A stretch of DNA of 64,000 bases from AP-15 sp963788085. Lineage in GTDB: Bacteria; Pseudomonadota; Alphaproteobacteria; ATCC43930; CGMCC-115725. The stretch covers positions 1-64,000 of the forward strand of contig CAWBFS010000060.1 in the NCBI GenBank assembly GCA_963788085.1. Direction: 5' to 3'. Made by a program: the position numbers and the translations under genes. The notes under the pieces are model-generated. The model saw only the letters and a program-made list of their open reading frames with translations, was not told where the DNA came from and did not search any database. Of the stretch, positions 38,977 through 47,637 are shown one piece after another (within the stretch, counting starts at the first letter, position 1; each line of letters opens with the position of its first letter).

Positions 38977-40029
38977 TCACGATCCTGCAGTGATGAAGGG
39001 CCAGAGCTCGTCGGCGCCGCGCTGAGCGACCATCCGACCGAGGCGCGCGGCCCACACCGCCTCGTTGCCGAACTCTTCGCGCCAGGACCACAGCCGGCGC
39101 GTCGCATGGTGCAGCGAGTGCTCGTAGGTGAAGCCCATCGCGCCGTGGACTTGATGGGCGATCGCCGCGCCGGTGCCGGCCGCCTCGCCGCCGCGCACCT
39201 TGGCGATCGCGATCTCGCCGATCACAAATTCCGGGCGCGCCCAGGCCTCGGCGGCGGCGTCGGCGGCGGTGCTCGCCGCCGCGACCTCGCCCGCCAGCGT
39301 CGCCAAATTGTGCTGAACCGCCTGGAATTTGGCGATCGGCCGCCCGAACTGCGAGCGGTCGAGCGCGTATTGGACCGATTGCTCGAGGATCTTTTCGAGC
39401 GCTCCGGCGATCTGTTGCAAGCGGACCGCGGCGCCGAAACAGACGAGCAAATCTTGATCGACCGCGCCCGGTCGCACAGCCTCGGGGATGGCGCCGTCGA
39501 ACGACACATCGTCGCGCGGTTCGCCGGCGAGGCTGGTGGACTGGCTGATCGGCAGACGGGTAGCGGGGACCAGCGCCACCAGGGCCTCGTTGCCGCGGCG
39601 CGCGAGGACGGCGATGTGGCCGGCGTTGCGGGCGAACGGGACCCGGCGCGCCCGGCCGCTCAGAGTGCCATCGGCGGTCAGCGCAATCCTGCCGTCGGCA
39701 TGGATCGGGGCGATCGTCAACGGCCCGCCCGGTACCGCAATGCCGGCCCGCGTCAGCAGCCAACCGGCCATTAATGTCTCGGCGAGCGGCACCGGCGCGG
39801 CGAACCGCCCGGCCACGCGCAGCACCGCGAAGCCGTCGGCCAGCGCCGCCCCGGCCCCGCCAAGCTCCTCGGGGACCCAGGTGAGCGTCAGCCCGAACTC
39901 CTCCAAGGCATCCCACAACGCCTTTGGCCACACGCCTTGCTCCGCCTCGTTGACGGTATTGGGCTCGCACAGATCCTGGAAGATCCGGGTCGCGGTATCG
40001 ACGATGATGTTGTCGGTGTTGTCGGCCAT
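38977..40029 (-). CDS. Acyl-CoA dehydrogenase, small partner
   Basis: It is a 350-residue ACAD-like protein. LWDALEEFGLTLTWVPEELG is the N-terminal domain. The middle beta-domain is short (PISQSTSLAGEPRDDVSFDG). QYALDRSQFGRPIAKFQAVQ is the second ACAD signature, and VHGAMGFTYEHSLHHATRRL the C-terminal block. Neither position for the catalytic base is clearly occupied by Glu, as in the non-catalytic-looking subunit of paired actinobacterial ACADs. It is directly upstream of the large partner, 7 bases apart. An alpha2beta2 complex is inference. Confidence 0.87.
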   Translation of the reverse strand: MADNTDNIIVDTATRIFQDLCEPNTVNEAEQGVWPKALWDALEEFGLTLTWVPEELGGAGAALADGFAVLRVAGRFAAPVPLAETLMAGWLLTRAGIAVPGGPLTIAPIHADGRIALTADGTLSGRARRVPFARNAGHIAVLARRGNEALVALVPATRLPISQSTSLAGEPRDDVSFDGAIPEAVRPGAVDQDLLVCFGAAVRLQQIAGALEKILEQSVQYALDRSQFGRPIAKFQAVQHNLATLAGEVAAASTAADAAAEAWARPEFVIGEIAIAKVRGGEAAGTGAAIAHQVHGAMGFTYEHSLHHATRRLWSWREEFGNEAVWAARLGRMVAQRGADELWPFITAGS

Positions 40030-40108
40030 CGTTTCGTTCCCGCCCTTGTCGCCCTGATCGTAGAGCAGCGCGTCGGTGACGGGAAGCCTCGCTTATTAGC
40101 CCGGGAAC

Positions 40109-40438
40109 TCAGTTCGCCCCCGGGTGCGGCCAAGCGGGCCGTAGCGACGGTTCCACGCCGTCGATCAGAAACACCCGACCCCGCGACGTCGAAAGGCGGA
40201 CCTTCAATGCAGCCTGATAGTCGTCGGAGCGATACCACCGGCGGGCGGTTTCGGCATCCGGGAACTCGATGACAACGATCCGCTCCGGCATCGGCCCGCC
40301 ATCGAGTAGCTCGATCTTGCCGCCGCCCGCGACGATGCGTCCGCCGAAACGTGCAACCGTAGCCAGAGCGACCGGCACATGGGCCCTGTAGGCGACCGGG
40401 TCGGTTATCTGAATCTCTCCGACGATGTAGGCGGGCAT
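40109..40438 (-). CDS. DUF1330 family protein
   Basis: DUF1330 is a ferredoxin-like alpha/beta-barrel fold of unknown reaction. MPAYIVGEIQITDPVAYRAH is the family N-terminus. RFGGRIVAGGGKIELLDGG, RIVVIEFPDAETARRWYRSD and DYQAALKVR complete it. The 109 residues are slightly longer than the usual 95-100. It is upstream of the ACAD pair on the same strand with a 79-base gap, so it may belong to that operon. Confidence 0.9.
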   Translation of the reverse strand: MPAYIVGEIQITDPVAYRAHVPVALATVARFGGRIVAGGGKIELLDGGPMPERIVVIEFPDAETARRWYRSDDYQAALKVRLSTSRGRVFLIDGVEPSLRPAWPHPGAN

Positions 40439-40567
40439 GCTACCCTCCGCATAGGGTGCACAGTGTGACGCAAACCGGCACCCCGCCGCAACCTGCCTTA
40501 GCCATAAGAAGAGTTGGGGAATGGCCGAGTTCTTGGGTTAATCTAGAGGCGAGAACGGAGCCCCGAT

Positions 40568-42385
40568 ATGGCTGCCACCCGCCGTCTCGCCGCAATCCTC
40601 GCCGCCGATGTCGCGGGCTACAGTCGGCTGATGGGCGCAGACGAGGAGGGCACGCTCGAACGCCTCAAAGCACTGCGCCGCGATCTCCTCGATCCGAAGA
40701 TAGCCGAGCATCATGGTCGTATTGTCAAGACCGCCGGCGACGGGCTGCTGGTGGAGTTTGCGAGCGTCGTCGATGCGGTGCGCTGCGCGGTCGCGGTGCA
40801 GCAGGCGATGCCCGAGCGCGACACCGGCATCGGAGCGGACAACCGCATCGAGTTCCGCATCGGCATCAATCTCGGCGATGTGATCGTCGAGGGCGACGAC
40901 CTCTACGGCGATGGCGTCAACATCGCCGCGCGGATCGAAGCCCTGGCCGATGCCGGGCGCGGTGTTCGTCTCCCATACGGTTTATGATCACGTGCGCGAC
41001 CGGCTGCCCTTCCTCTTCGAGGATCTGGGCGAGCAGCAGGTCAAAAATATCGCCCGGCCCGTGCGCGTCTACCGGGTCCGCGCGACCCTCACCCACCCCG
41101 TCGCTAACGCGCCGGGGTCGCCCCTCTCCCGCAATGCGGGAGAGGGTGCCGAACGCCAGAGGCATGAGGCGGGTGAGGGTAGTTCGCCGGCCCTCGCCCT
41201 CCCCGACAAGCCGTCGATCGCGGTGCTGCCCGTTCGCCAATCTGAGCGGCGATCCGGAGCAGGAATATTTCGCCGACGGCATGGTCGAGGAGATCATCAC
41301 CGCGCTCTCCCGCATCCGCTGGCTCTTCGTCATCGCCCGCAATTCGAGCTTCACGTACAAGGGCCAAGCGATCGACGTGAAGCAGGTCGGCCGCGAACTC
41401 GGCGTTCGGTACGTGCTCGAAGGCTCGGTGCGCAAGGCCGGCGGTCGCGTGCGCATTATCGGCCAGTTGATCGACGCGGTGACCGGCGCGCATCTGTGGG
41501 CCGATCGGTTCGACGGCTCGCTCGAAGATGTCTTCGAGCTTCAAGACAAGGTGGCCTCGAGCGTCGCCGGCGTGATCGAGCCGGCATTGCAGGCCGCCGA
41601 GACCGCCCGTTCGGCCGCCCGACCGACCGACGATCTGACCGCCTACGACCTCTATCTGCGCGCCTCCGCGATGTTCTTGTCGTCGGCAAGGCAAATCCCC
41701 GAGGCGCTCCGTCTGATGGAGCAGGCGATCGAGCGCGATCCGCGTTACGGGCCCGCGCTCGCCTGGGCTGCGGTCTGCTGTTATCGGCTGCTTCTTGACG
41801 GTCGGAGCGAAGATCCGGCGGCGGATCGCCGGAAGGGTGATCGATTTCGCCAGGCGAGCCCTGGAAGTGGCCGGCGACGACCCGGGCATCCTGGCGAATG
41901 CCGCCCTCGCACTGGCATATTTCGGCGAGGACATCGGCGCCATGATGGCGTTGGTCGATCGTGCCCTGGCGCTCAACCCGAATTTCGCGCGCGGCTGGCA
42001 CATCAGCGGCATTCTCAGGCTTATGGGCGGGCCAGCCCGACATCGCGATCGAGCATGTCGAAGTCGCGCTGCGCCTCAGCCCCCGCGCCCGCATCGGCAC
42101 GTCGCTCGCTGCAATCAGGCGCCGCGCATTTCTTCGCTCGCCGCTTCGACGAGGCGGTGCCGAAGCTGCTCCTCGCGATCCAGGATGATCCAAGCTTCTC
42201 GCATCCATATCAGTTGTCTCGCCGCCTGCTACGCCCATATGGGACGGCTCGACGACGCGCGGGAAATCGTCGGGCGGCTGCGGGCCATTACCTCTGTCGT
42301 GACACCGGACGTCAGCTACCTGCGGAACGCCGAACACCGCGAGCTGTTCCTGTCGGGCCTCCGCTTGGCGGCCGGCGAGACATGA
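40568..42385 (+). CDS. Class III adenylate/guanylate cyclase with TPR C-terminus (frameshifted)
   Basis: RRLAAILAADVAGYSRLMGA with the first metal Asp, then KTAGDGLLVEFASVVDAVRC, RIGINLGDVIVEGDDLYGDG and VNIAARIEALAD are the class III cyclase domain (residues 1-140). A break near 40960 leads to VSHTVYDHV and LGEQQVKNIARPVRVYRVR. A TolB/pilus-type linker, SIAVLPFANLSGDPEQEYFA, and VLEGSVRKAGGRVRIIGQLI follow. TPR-like helices (RALEVAGDDPGILANAALAL) fill the rest. Five or six indels occur. A palindromic element is in frame at 41086-41179 between the two halves. Such multi-copy cyclases are typical of soil Alphaproteobacteria. Confidence 0.87.
41086..41179. repeat. Palindromic element in frame inside the adenylate cyclase
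   Basis: It starts CCCTCACCC and ends GGGTGAGGG. The core stem CCCTCTCCCGC / GCGGGAGAGGG has loop AAT. It is read in frame as THPVANAPGSPLSRNAGEG..., between the cyclase domain and the SIAVLPF domain. It is the same family as the scpA copy at 19680-19765. Confidence 0.82.
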
Positions 42386-42771
42386 GCCAGACCCGCCGTC
42401 TCGCCGCGATCCTCGCCGCCGATGTGGCGGGGTATTCGCGGCTGATAGGGGCGGACGAGGAAGGCACGCTCGAACGTTTCGAAAGCGCTGCGCCGCGAGC
42501 TCCTCGATCCGAAGATCGCCGAGCACCAGGGCCGCATCGTCAAGACCACGGCGACGGCGTGCTGGTGGAGTTTTGCCAGCGTCGTGGATGCGGTGCGCTG
42601 TGCGGTCGAGGTGCAGCAGGCGATGCCCGAGCGGAATGCGGGTTTCGGAGCAGACAGCCGCATCGAATTGCGCATCGGCATCATCGCGGCGCGGATCGCT
42701 CTACTTGTCGGGTCTGTGGCCGGTGACGGGAGAGGCGGTATGACGGAATTTTGCGGCTTGCCGAGCCGTTA
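42382..42771 (+). pseudogene. Degenerate second adenylate cyclase
   Basis: The ATG overlaps the stop of the intact cyclase (ATGA). RRLAAILAADVAGYSRLIGA, GDGVLVEF and ASVVDAVRCAVEVQQAMPER (frame-joined) repeat the first cyclase domain almost residue for residue. Frame errors lie near 42487, 42550 and 42570. After RIELRIGI about 20 codons holding the second metal-site block are deleted, the sequence jumps to IAARIALLVGS, and it ends 30 codons later. No TolB or TPR part remains. This is a broken tandem duplicate. Confidence 0.75.
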
Positions 42772-42800
42772 GAATTGGTTAGAATATCCAACTAGTCTAA

Positions 42801-43055
42801 ATGATCGGTCGGGCGATGATTACCGTGGGAGCCTTCGAGGCGAAAACGCACCTTTCGAGCCTCCTAGACCGGGTAGCCGGCGGTGAGGAAGTGGTGATAA
42901 CCAAGCACGGCAAGCCTGTAGCCCGGCTGGTGAGTGCGGCGCGGATCGACCGCGAACGTGTCCGCGAGGCATTCGAAAAACTCAAGTTGCTGCGCAAGCG
43001 AACGACGCTCGGCGGGCTCTCCTGGCAGGAGCTTCGGGACATAGGGCGTCGGTGA
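42801..43055 (+). CDS. Type II antitoxin, Phd/YefM family
   Basis: MITVGAFEAKTHLSSLLDRV (from the second ATG at 42816) is the classic Phd N-terminal DNA-binding domain. AGGEEVVITKHGKPVARLVS follows, and the C-terminal ~35 residues are the disordered toxin-neutralising tail. Either ATG (42801 or 42816) can be the start. It overlaps the toxin gene by 4 bases (GTGA), the usual coupling. It most likely represses its own promoter with the toxin as co-repressor. Confidence 0.9.
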   Translation: MIGRAMITVGAFEAKTHLSSLLDRVAGGEEVVITKHGKPVARLVSAARIDRERVREAFEKLKLLRKRTTLGGLSWQELRDIGRR

Positions 43056-43466
43056 GCGCCCTCGTCATCGAACTCATCCGCGGCGCTCAGCTGGTGTTTC
43101 GAAGACGAGGCTTCTCCGAGTTCGGACGCCCTGTTCGAACAGGTTCGCGATCATGGCGCACTCGTTCCCGGGCTTTGGCATCTGGAAGTTGCCAACGTTC
43201 TTCTGCAAGCGGAGAAGCGTGGCCGGATCACCACGGCCGACGTCGCGATGCGCCTCGAACTGATTGCGGAATTGCCAATCACGACCGACAACGAAACGAC
43301 CACGCGCGCCTGGCGTGAGATCCTTGCGCTGGCGAGAGCCGAGGGACTGACGACCTACGATGCCACGTATTTGGAGCTTGCGATCCGCCGCGGTCTTCCG
43401 CTGATGACCAAGGACGCGGCACTCATCGCCGCGGCCGGGCGAAGCGGCGTCGCGATTGCCGCCTGA
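43052..43466 (+). CDS. vapC: PIN-domain toxin, VapC type (one frameshift)
   Basis: VapC toxins are Mg-dependent ribonucleases. With one extra A removed near 43070, the N-terminus reads VSALVIDSSAALSWCFEDE, containing the first catalytic Asp. LWHLEVANVLLQAEKRGRIT gives the conserved Glu, TYDATYLELAIRRGLPLMTK the third acidic residue (Asp), and DAALIAAAGRSGV the last. Length is ~137 residues. As sequenced the frame is broken and the toxin would be inactive. If the extra base is a sequencing error, the pair is functional. Confidence 0.88.
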
Positions 43467-43536
43467 CGTCGGACCGCGCAGGGCAACCGGCGCGGGCTGT
43501 GGTCCCGAAGACCCGCGCAAGATGGGAGAAGGTGAA

Positions 43537-44355
43537 ATGCTGATCGTCGATGCACAGGTTCATATCTGGGGCGCCGATACGCCGGAGCGGCCTTGGCCGG
43601 CCGGGCGCAGCTCGCCGCATCGGCCACAGCCCTTCTCAAAGGACGATCTACTGAAGGAGATGGATGCGGCCGGGGTGGCGCGGGTCGTGATCGTGCCGCC
43701 GTCCTGGGAGGGCGATCGCAACGATCTGGCGCTGGAAGCGGCACGCCTTCATCCCGACCGCTTCGCGGTGATGGGCCGGCCGCCGGCGGCGGCTCGCTCG
43801 CTGAGCGATTGGCGCGATCAGCCGGGCATGCTCGGTCTCCGGGTCACGTCGAACACGGCCGAGGCGCGGGCATTGTTCGACGATCCCGCGGGCTGGGTGT
43901 GGAACGAGGCGGAGCGCGCCGGGCTCCCGGTCATGGTCTCGCCGTCAGGCTTGCTGCCGCAGGTCGACCGCATTGCCGAGTATCATCCCGAACTCAAACT
44001 CGTCATCGACCATCTGGCGCTGCTGCGGGCCAAGGACAATGGGGCGTTCGACGACCTGCCAAAGCTGTTGCGTTTGGCGCGGCTGCCCAACGTCGCGGTC
44101 AAGGCCTCGGCATTGCCGGCCTATTCGAGCCACGATTACCCCTATTACAATTTGCACCCCTACCTGCGCCGGGTGTTCGACGCCTTCGGCCCGCGCCGAA
44201 TGTTCTGGGGCACCGATTTGACCCGGCTGCCGTGCACCTACCGCCAGGCGATCACCTTGTTCACCGAAGAGCTGCCATGGCTCTCTTCGGCAGACCAGGA
44301 GTGGGTTATGGGGCGGGCCGTCTGCGACTGGCTCGGCTGGCCACTCCCGCGCTGA
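43537..44355 (+). CDS. Amidohydrolase family 2 protein
   Basis: It is a TIM-barrel metal hydrolase/decarboxylase of the COG3618/ACMSD-like group. MLIVDAQVHIWGADTPERPW has the HxW/HxH-type first motif. KLVIDHLALL carries the barrel His, and RRMFWGTDLTRLPCTYRQAI the late Asp. The ATG at 43537 follows GGGAGAAGG. The frame is unbroken, 272 residues. Enzymes of this group act on lactones or aromatic acids. The substrate here is unknown. It is close to acyl-CoA catabolic genes. Confidence 0.83.
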   Translation: MLIVDAQVHIWGADTPERPWPAGRSSPHRPQPFSKDDLLKEMDAAGVARVVIVPPSWEGDRNDLALEAARLHPDRFAVMGRPPAAARSLSDWRDQPGMLGLRVTSNTAEARALFDDPAGWVWNEAERAGLPVMVSPSGLLPQVDRIAEYHPELKLVIDHLALLRAKDNGAFDDLPKLLRLARLPNVAVKASALPAYSSHDYPYYNLHPYLRRVFDAFGPRRMFWGTDLTRLPCTYRQAITLFTEELPWLSSADQEWVMGRAVCDWLGWPLPR

Positions 44356-44380
44356 GCTTCGCCCGGCGCGGCTCGGGCGG

Positions 44381-45534
44381 TTAGGCGATCACTTTGGCCT
44401 GTCGCAGATCCTCGAGGGTCGCGCGGTCATAGCTGAGGAGCCTCGAGAGCACCTCGTCGGTATGTTGACCCGGGGTAGGGACGGGGCCGACGCGGCCGGG
44501 GGTCTTCGACATCTTGATCGTGGCGCCCGGGAGGTACATCTCGCCGGCGACCGGGTCCGGCATCTTGACCAGCATCTCGCGTTCCCAGAGATGCGGGTCC
44601 TCGGCGACCTGCGGGATCGTCTTGACCGGCGCCACCGGGATCTCGGCGTCGAGCAAGGTCTTGACGATATGGTCGACGGTGTTCTCGGCGCACCACGCCT
44701 CGACCGCCTTGCGGCGCGCGTCGCCGCGGCCGGCCCGACTGGTCCAGCCTTCGGCGGCGACCTCCTTGTCGCCGGTCGCGATCTGCATGAGGCGCGTCGC
44801 CATCGCGCTGCCGGAGGCGGAGATGACGACATGGCCGTCCTTCGCCTGGAAGGGCGGGCCGGCCGGCTTCGCCGCCTTCTTCTCCTGTGGCGAGGTAATA
44901 GGACGTCGGGATCTCGACCATCGTCAGCGCCGAAATCCATGAGGCAGCAATCGACCAGCTGGCCTTCGCCGGTGCGGTCGCGGTGGTGCAACGCGGCGAG
45001 CGTCCCGATTGTCGCGTGCAACGAGGTGTAGCGGTCGACCAGCGAGGTTGCCGCGCCGAGCGGCGTCCCGACCGGCGCGCCGGTCAATGACATCAGCCCG
45101 CTCATCGCCTGGCCGAGCGGGTCGAAGGCCGGGCGCTCGCGATAGGGGCCGTATTGGCCGAACCCGGATACCGAGGTGAGGATAATGTCCGGCTTCAGCG
45201 CGCGCAGCTGGTCATAACCGAACCCCATCTTCGCCATTGTGCCGGGACGGAAATTTTCGAGCACGACATCCGCGGTCGGCACGAGCGCAGCGAAGACCTC
45301 CTTGCCGCGCGGCGTGCGCATGTCGAGGCAAAGGCTTTTCTTGCCGCGATTGTAGACCGAGAAATAGACGCTCTGGCCGCGCACCAGCGGCTCTGACCGC
45401 CGGGTCTCCTCGCCGCCCAATTTTTCGATCTTGATGACCTCGGCGCCGAGATCGGAGAGGATCATGCCGCCGCGCGGACCTGCCTGGTACCGGGCCAGTT
45501 CGAGCACTCGCACGCCTTCGAGAGCCCCAGCCAT
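44381..45534 (-). CDS. CaiB/BaiF family CoA-transferase (frameshifted)
   Basis: Class III CoA-transferases move CoA between carboxylic acids through an aspartyl-CoA intermediate. GVRVLELARYQAGPRGGMIL, LSDLGAEVIKIEKLGGEETR, SVYNRGKKSLCLDMRTPRGK and DVVLENFRPGTMAKMGFGYD are diagnostic. ERPAFDPLGQAMSGLM follows, with the catalytic Asp in FDPLGQA. Breaks near 44930 and 44880 precede the C-terminal half (AWCAENTVDHIVKTLLDAEI, PGQHTDEVLSRLLSYD). The start at 45534 has a strong GGGAGG. Length is ~385 residues. Confidence 0.9.
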
Positions 45535-45621
45535 CACCACCTCCCAAACCTGCGTCACGGTTGAGTGAACACCTGCTCCCGCGTAGTGTCAAACAATCGA
45601 GGAACGCGAAGGAGGCGCGCA

Positions 45622-46382
45622 ATGGCCTATGAGTACATTCTGACGGAGCGTTTCGATGCGGTGGCCGTGATCACGCTCAATCGCCCCGACAAGCTCAACT
45701 CGCTGAGCTATCCACTGGTGCGGGAACTCGACGAGGCCCTGACCCAATACGAGGCGGATGACGACATCAAGGCCGTGATCCTGACCGGCGCCGGCGACCG
45801 GGCATTTTCCGCCGGTGCGGATATCCACGAGATGGCCGGGCTGAGTTCGGAGGAATTGGCCACTCGCGGGGAGGTGCGCGGCCGCGCGACTTGGCATATC
45901 GCGAATTTTGCCAAACCGCTGATCGGCGCGATCAACGGACTGGCATACGGCGGGGCCGCATTGCTGAGCTCGACCCTCGATCTGCGGATCGGCTGCGAGC
46001 GCACCGCCTTCCGGTTTCTCGCAGCGAGCTACGGGCGGGTAAATTCCAGCTGGTCGTTGCCGCTGTTGGTCGGCCTGCCGAAGGCGAAAGAGCTGCTCTA
46101 CACGGTCGGATGGTCACGTCCGAGGAGGCGGAGCGCATCGGGCTTCTCAATCAGGTCGTCCCCGCCGCACGCCTGCTCGATACCTGCATCGAGATCGGGC
46201 AGATGATCGCCAAGAACGACGCGCGCATGGTCCAGGGCCTGAAGCGCCTGCTGCACGAGCAGATCGGGATGGGCTGGCGCGAGCGCTACGACAATGAAGA
46301 GCAAGCGCGCGCCACCTGGCTCGCCGCCGGCCACCCGCGCGAAGGCTTCAAGGATTTCCTCAGCCGCAAGGGATCAGCCTAA
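45622..46382 (+). CDS. Enoyl-CoA hydratase/isomerase family protein (one frameshift)
   Basis: It is a second crotonase-fold protein. AVITLNRPDKLNSLSYPLVR, AFSAGADIHEMAGLSSEELA and GAINGLAYGGAALLSSTLDL are present. The region that normally holds the catalytic Glu reads FRFLAASYGRVNSSWSLPLL, so hydratase activity is doubtful. A break near 46108 leads to SEEAERIGLLNQVVPAARLL. The C-terminus RPREGFKDFLSRK-like (HPREGFKDFLSRK) is typical. The ATG at 45622 follows GGAGG. It is divergent from the CoA-transferase. Confidence 0.88.
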
Positions 46383-46388
46383 AGAATG

Positions 46389-46451
46389 CACCACGGAGAT
46401 CACGGAGAGTTATGCACGATCCTCCTCCGTGCACTCTGTGTCTCCGTGGTG
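46389..46451. repeat. Inverted repeat between enoyl-CoA hydratase and phosphoesterase genes
   Basis: Perfect 11-base arms CACCACGGAGA (46389-46399) and TCTCCGTGGTG (46441-46451) flank 41 bases. Those 41 bases contain further partial repeats of cacggag/ctccgtg. It separates two convergent genes and may act as a terminator. It also resembles short mobile palindromes. Confidence 0.7.
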
Positions 46452-46455
46452 AGCT

Positions 46456-47041
46456 TTATCCCCGGATTTCCGGGTAATCGGTCACCACGACTTCTTCGCT
46501 GACAGTGTCGAGCACGGCGCAGCTCAATTGCCGGCCGTTGCCTTGGTCGCGCGCTTCGCCGGCTGAGCCCGGGTTGATCACCAGCACCTTGCCGACGCGG
46601 CGCACCAGCTGATGGTGGGTGTGGCCGTAGAGCACGAAATCCGCTTCGGCCTCGCCGAACCGCGCCAGCTGGGAGTCGTGGGGGTAGACGTACGTCCCCT
46701 GCGGCTCCCATGGGGTCGAGTGGACGAGGAGCAGCTTCTTGCCGCCGACATCCAGTTCGAGCCGTTTGGGCCGCTCGCGCGAGCCACCGGAGCAGCGACC
46801 GGTCGATCCAGTCGGGCTGGCGCGCGCGGACGCCATGCGGGCCGAGAAAACCCTCCTCGTGGTTACCGAGAATGGTGTGGACGCCGCGGTCCTTCAGAAG
46901 GCGTACGACCTCGTTCGAGAAGCGGTATTCGTAGATGCTGTCGCCGAGGCAGATCAGCTCGTCGGCATCGCCGAGTATTTCCAACGCCTGCAGCAAGCCG
47001 GCGTGGTTGCAGTGCACGTCTGAGACGATGCCGATCTTCAA
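46456..47041 (-). CDS. Metallophosphoesterase, YfcE/MJ0936-like (frameshifted)
   Basis: It is a calcineurin-like phosphodiesterase. MKIGIVSDVHCNHAGLLQAL gives motif I (DVH), LICLGDSIYEY motif II (GD), TILGNHEEGFLG motif III (GNHE) and VLYGHTHHQLV the final GHTH. The tail VLVINPGSAGEARDQGN contains the family's NPGS. One or two indels near 46780-46800 are needed. Length after repair is ~195 residues, usual for this family. Its start overlaps the MaoC stop by 4 bases, so the two genes are coupled. Confidence 0.88.
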
Positions 47042-47514
47042 GAATGGCTCCGGCGCGCGATTATGTTCATCGGCTTCAGGCTCATGACGATCTTTCCGTC
47101 CTGGTTCAGCACCTCGATCAGGGTGCGCACCATGCCTCGGTCGGGTTTTGAACGCGAGGGCGTCGCTTCGAGGACCGAGACCCGGATGCGCAATACGTCC
47201 CCGGGCCGAACCGGGTTCAGCCAGCGCAGTTCGTCGATGCCGGGCGAGGCGAGGCTCGCGCCGCCCTTCGGCAGAAAATTGTCGGCGAGGAGCCGCATCA
47301 TCATCGCGCCGGTATGCCAGCCGCTGGCGATCAGGCCGCCAAAGCGGCCGCGCTTTGCCGCCTCAGGGTCGACATGCATGGCCTGCGGGTCGAAGCGGCG
47401 GGCGAACTCGAGGATTTCGGCCTCGTCGACCCGGATCTCCCCGTACTCGAATACGGCGCCCGGAATGTAGTCCTCGAAATAACGGTCTTTGGAATCCGTT
47501 GGGGTCAATGACAC
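47038..47514 (-). CDS. MaoC-like (R)-hydratase
   Basis: It has a hot-dog fold. YFEDYIPGAVFEYGEIRVDE is the N-terminal block. EFARRFDPQAMHVDPEAAKR contains the hydratase-2 motif with its Asp and His, and LIASGWHTGAMMMRLLADNF follows. RWLNPVRPGDVLRIRVSVLE is also typical. It is 158 residues long, unbroken. Proteins of this type hydrate enoyl-CoA to (R)-3-hydroxyacyl-CoA. Some act in mesaconyl- or C4-type pathways. It is upstream of, and overlapping, the phosphoesterase gene. Confidence 0.9.
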   Translation of the reverse strand: MSLTPTDSKDRYFEDYIPGAVFEYGEIRVDEAEILEFARRFDPQAMHVDPEAAKRGRFGGLIASGWHTGAMMMRLLADNFLPKGGASLASPGIDELRWLNPVRPGDVLRIRVSVLEATPSRSKPDRGMVRTLIEVLNQDGKIVMSLKPMNIIARRSHS

Positions 47515-47522
47515 CTCTCTCC

Positions 47523-47613
47523 GTCATGGCCGGGCTTGACCCGGCCATCCACGATTGCATTACATCATAGTTACAGGAAAGTCGTGGATGCGCGGGTCAA
47601 GCCCGCGCATGAC
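47523..47613. repeat. Intergenic palindromic repeat, long form
   Basis: The left half gtcatggccgggcttgaccc and the right half gcgggtcaagcccgcgcatgac are complementary, with inner arms ccatccacga / tcgtggatg and an AT-rich centre. It is in the divergent MaoC-GMC promoter region, so it would lie in or near both transcription starts. Confidence 0.75.
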
Positions 47614-47637
47614 GAAGCGGACCTGAGAGGGAGGGAG

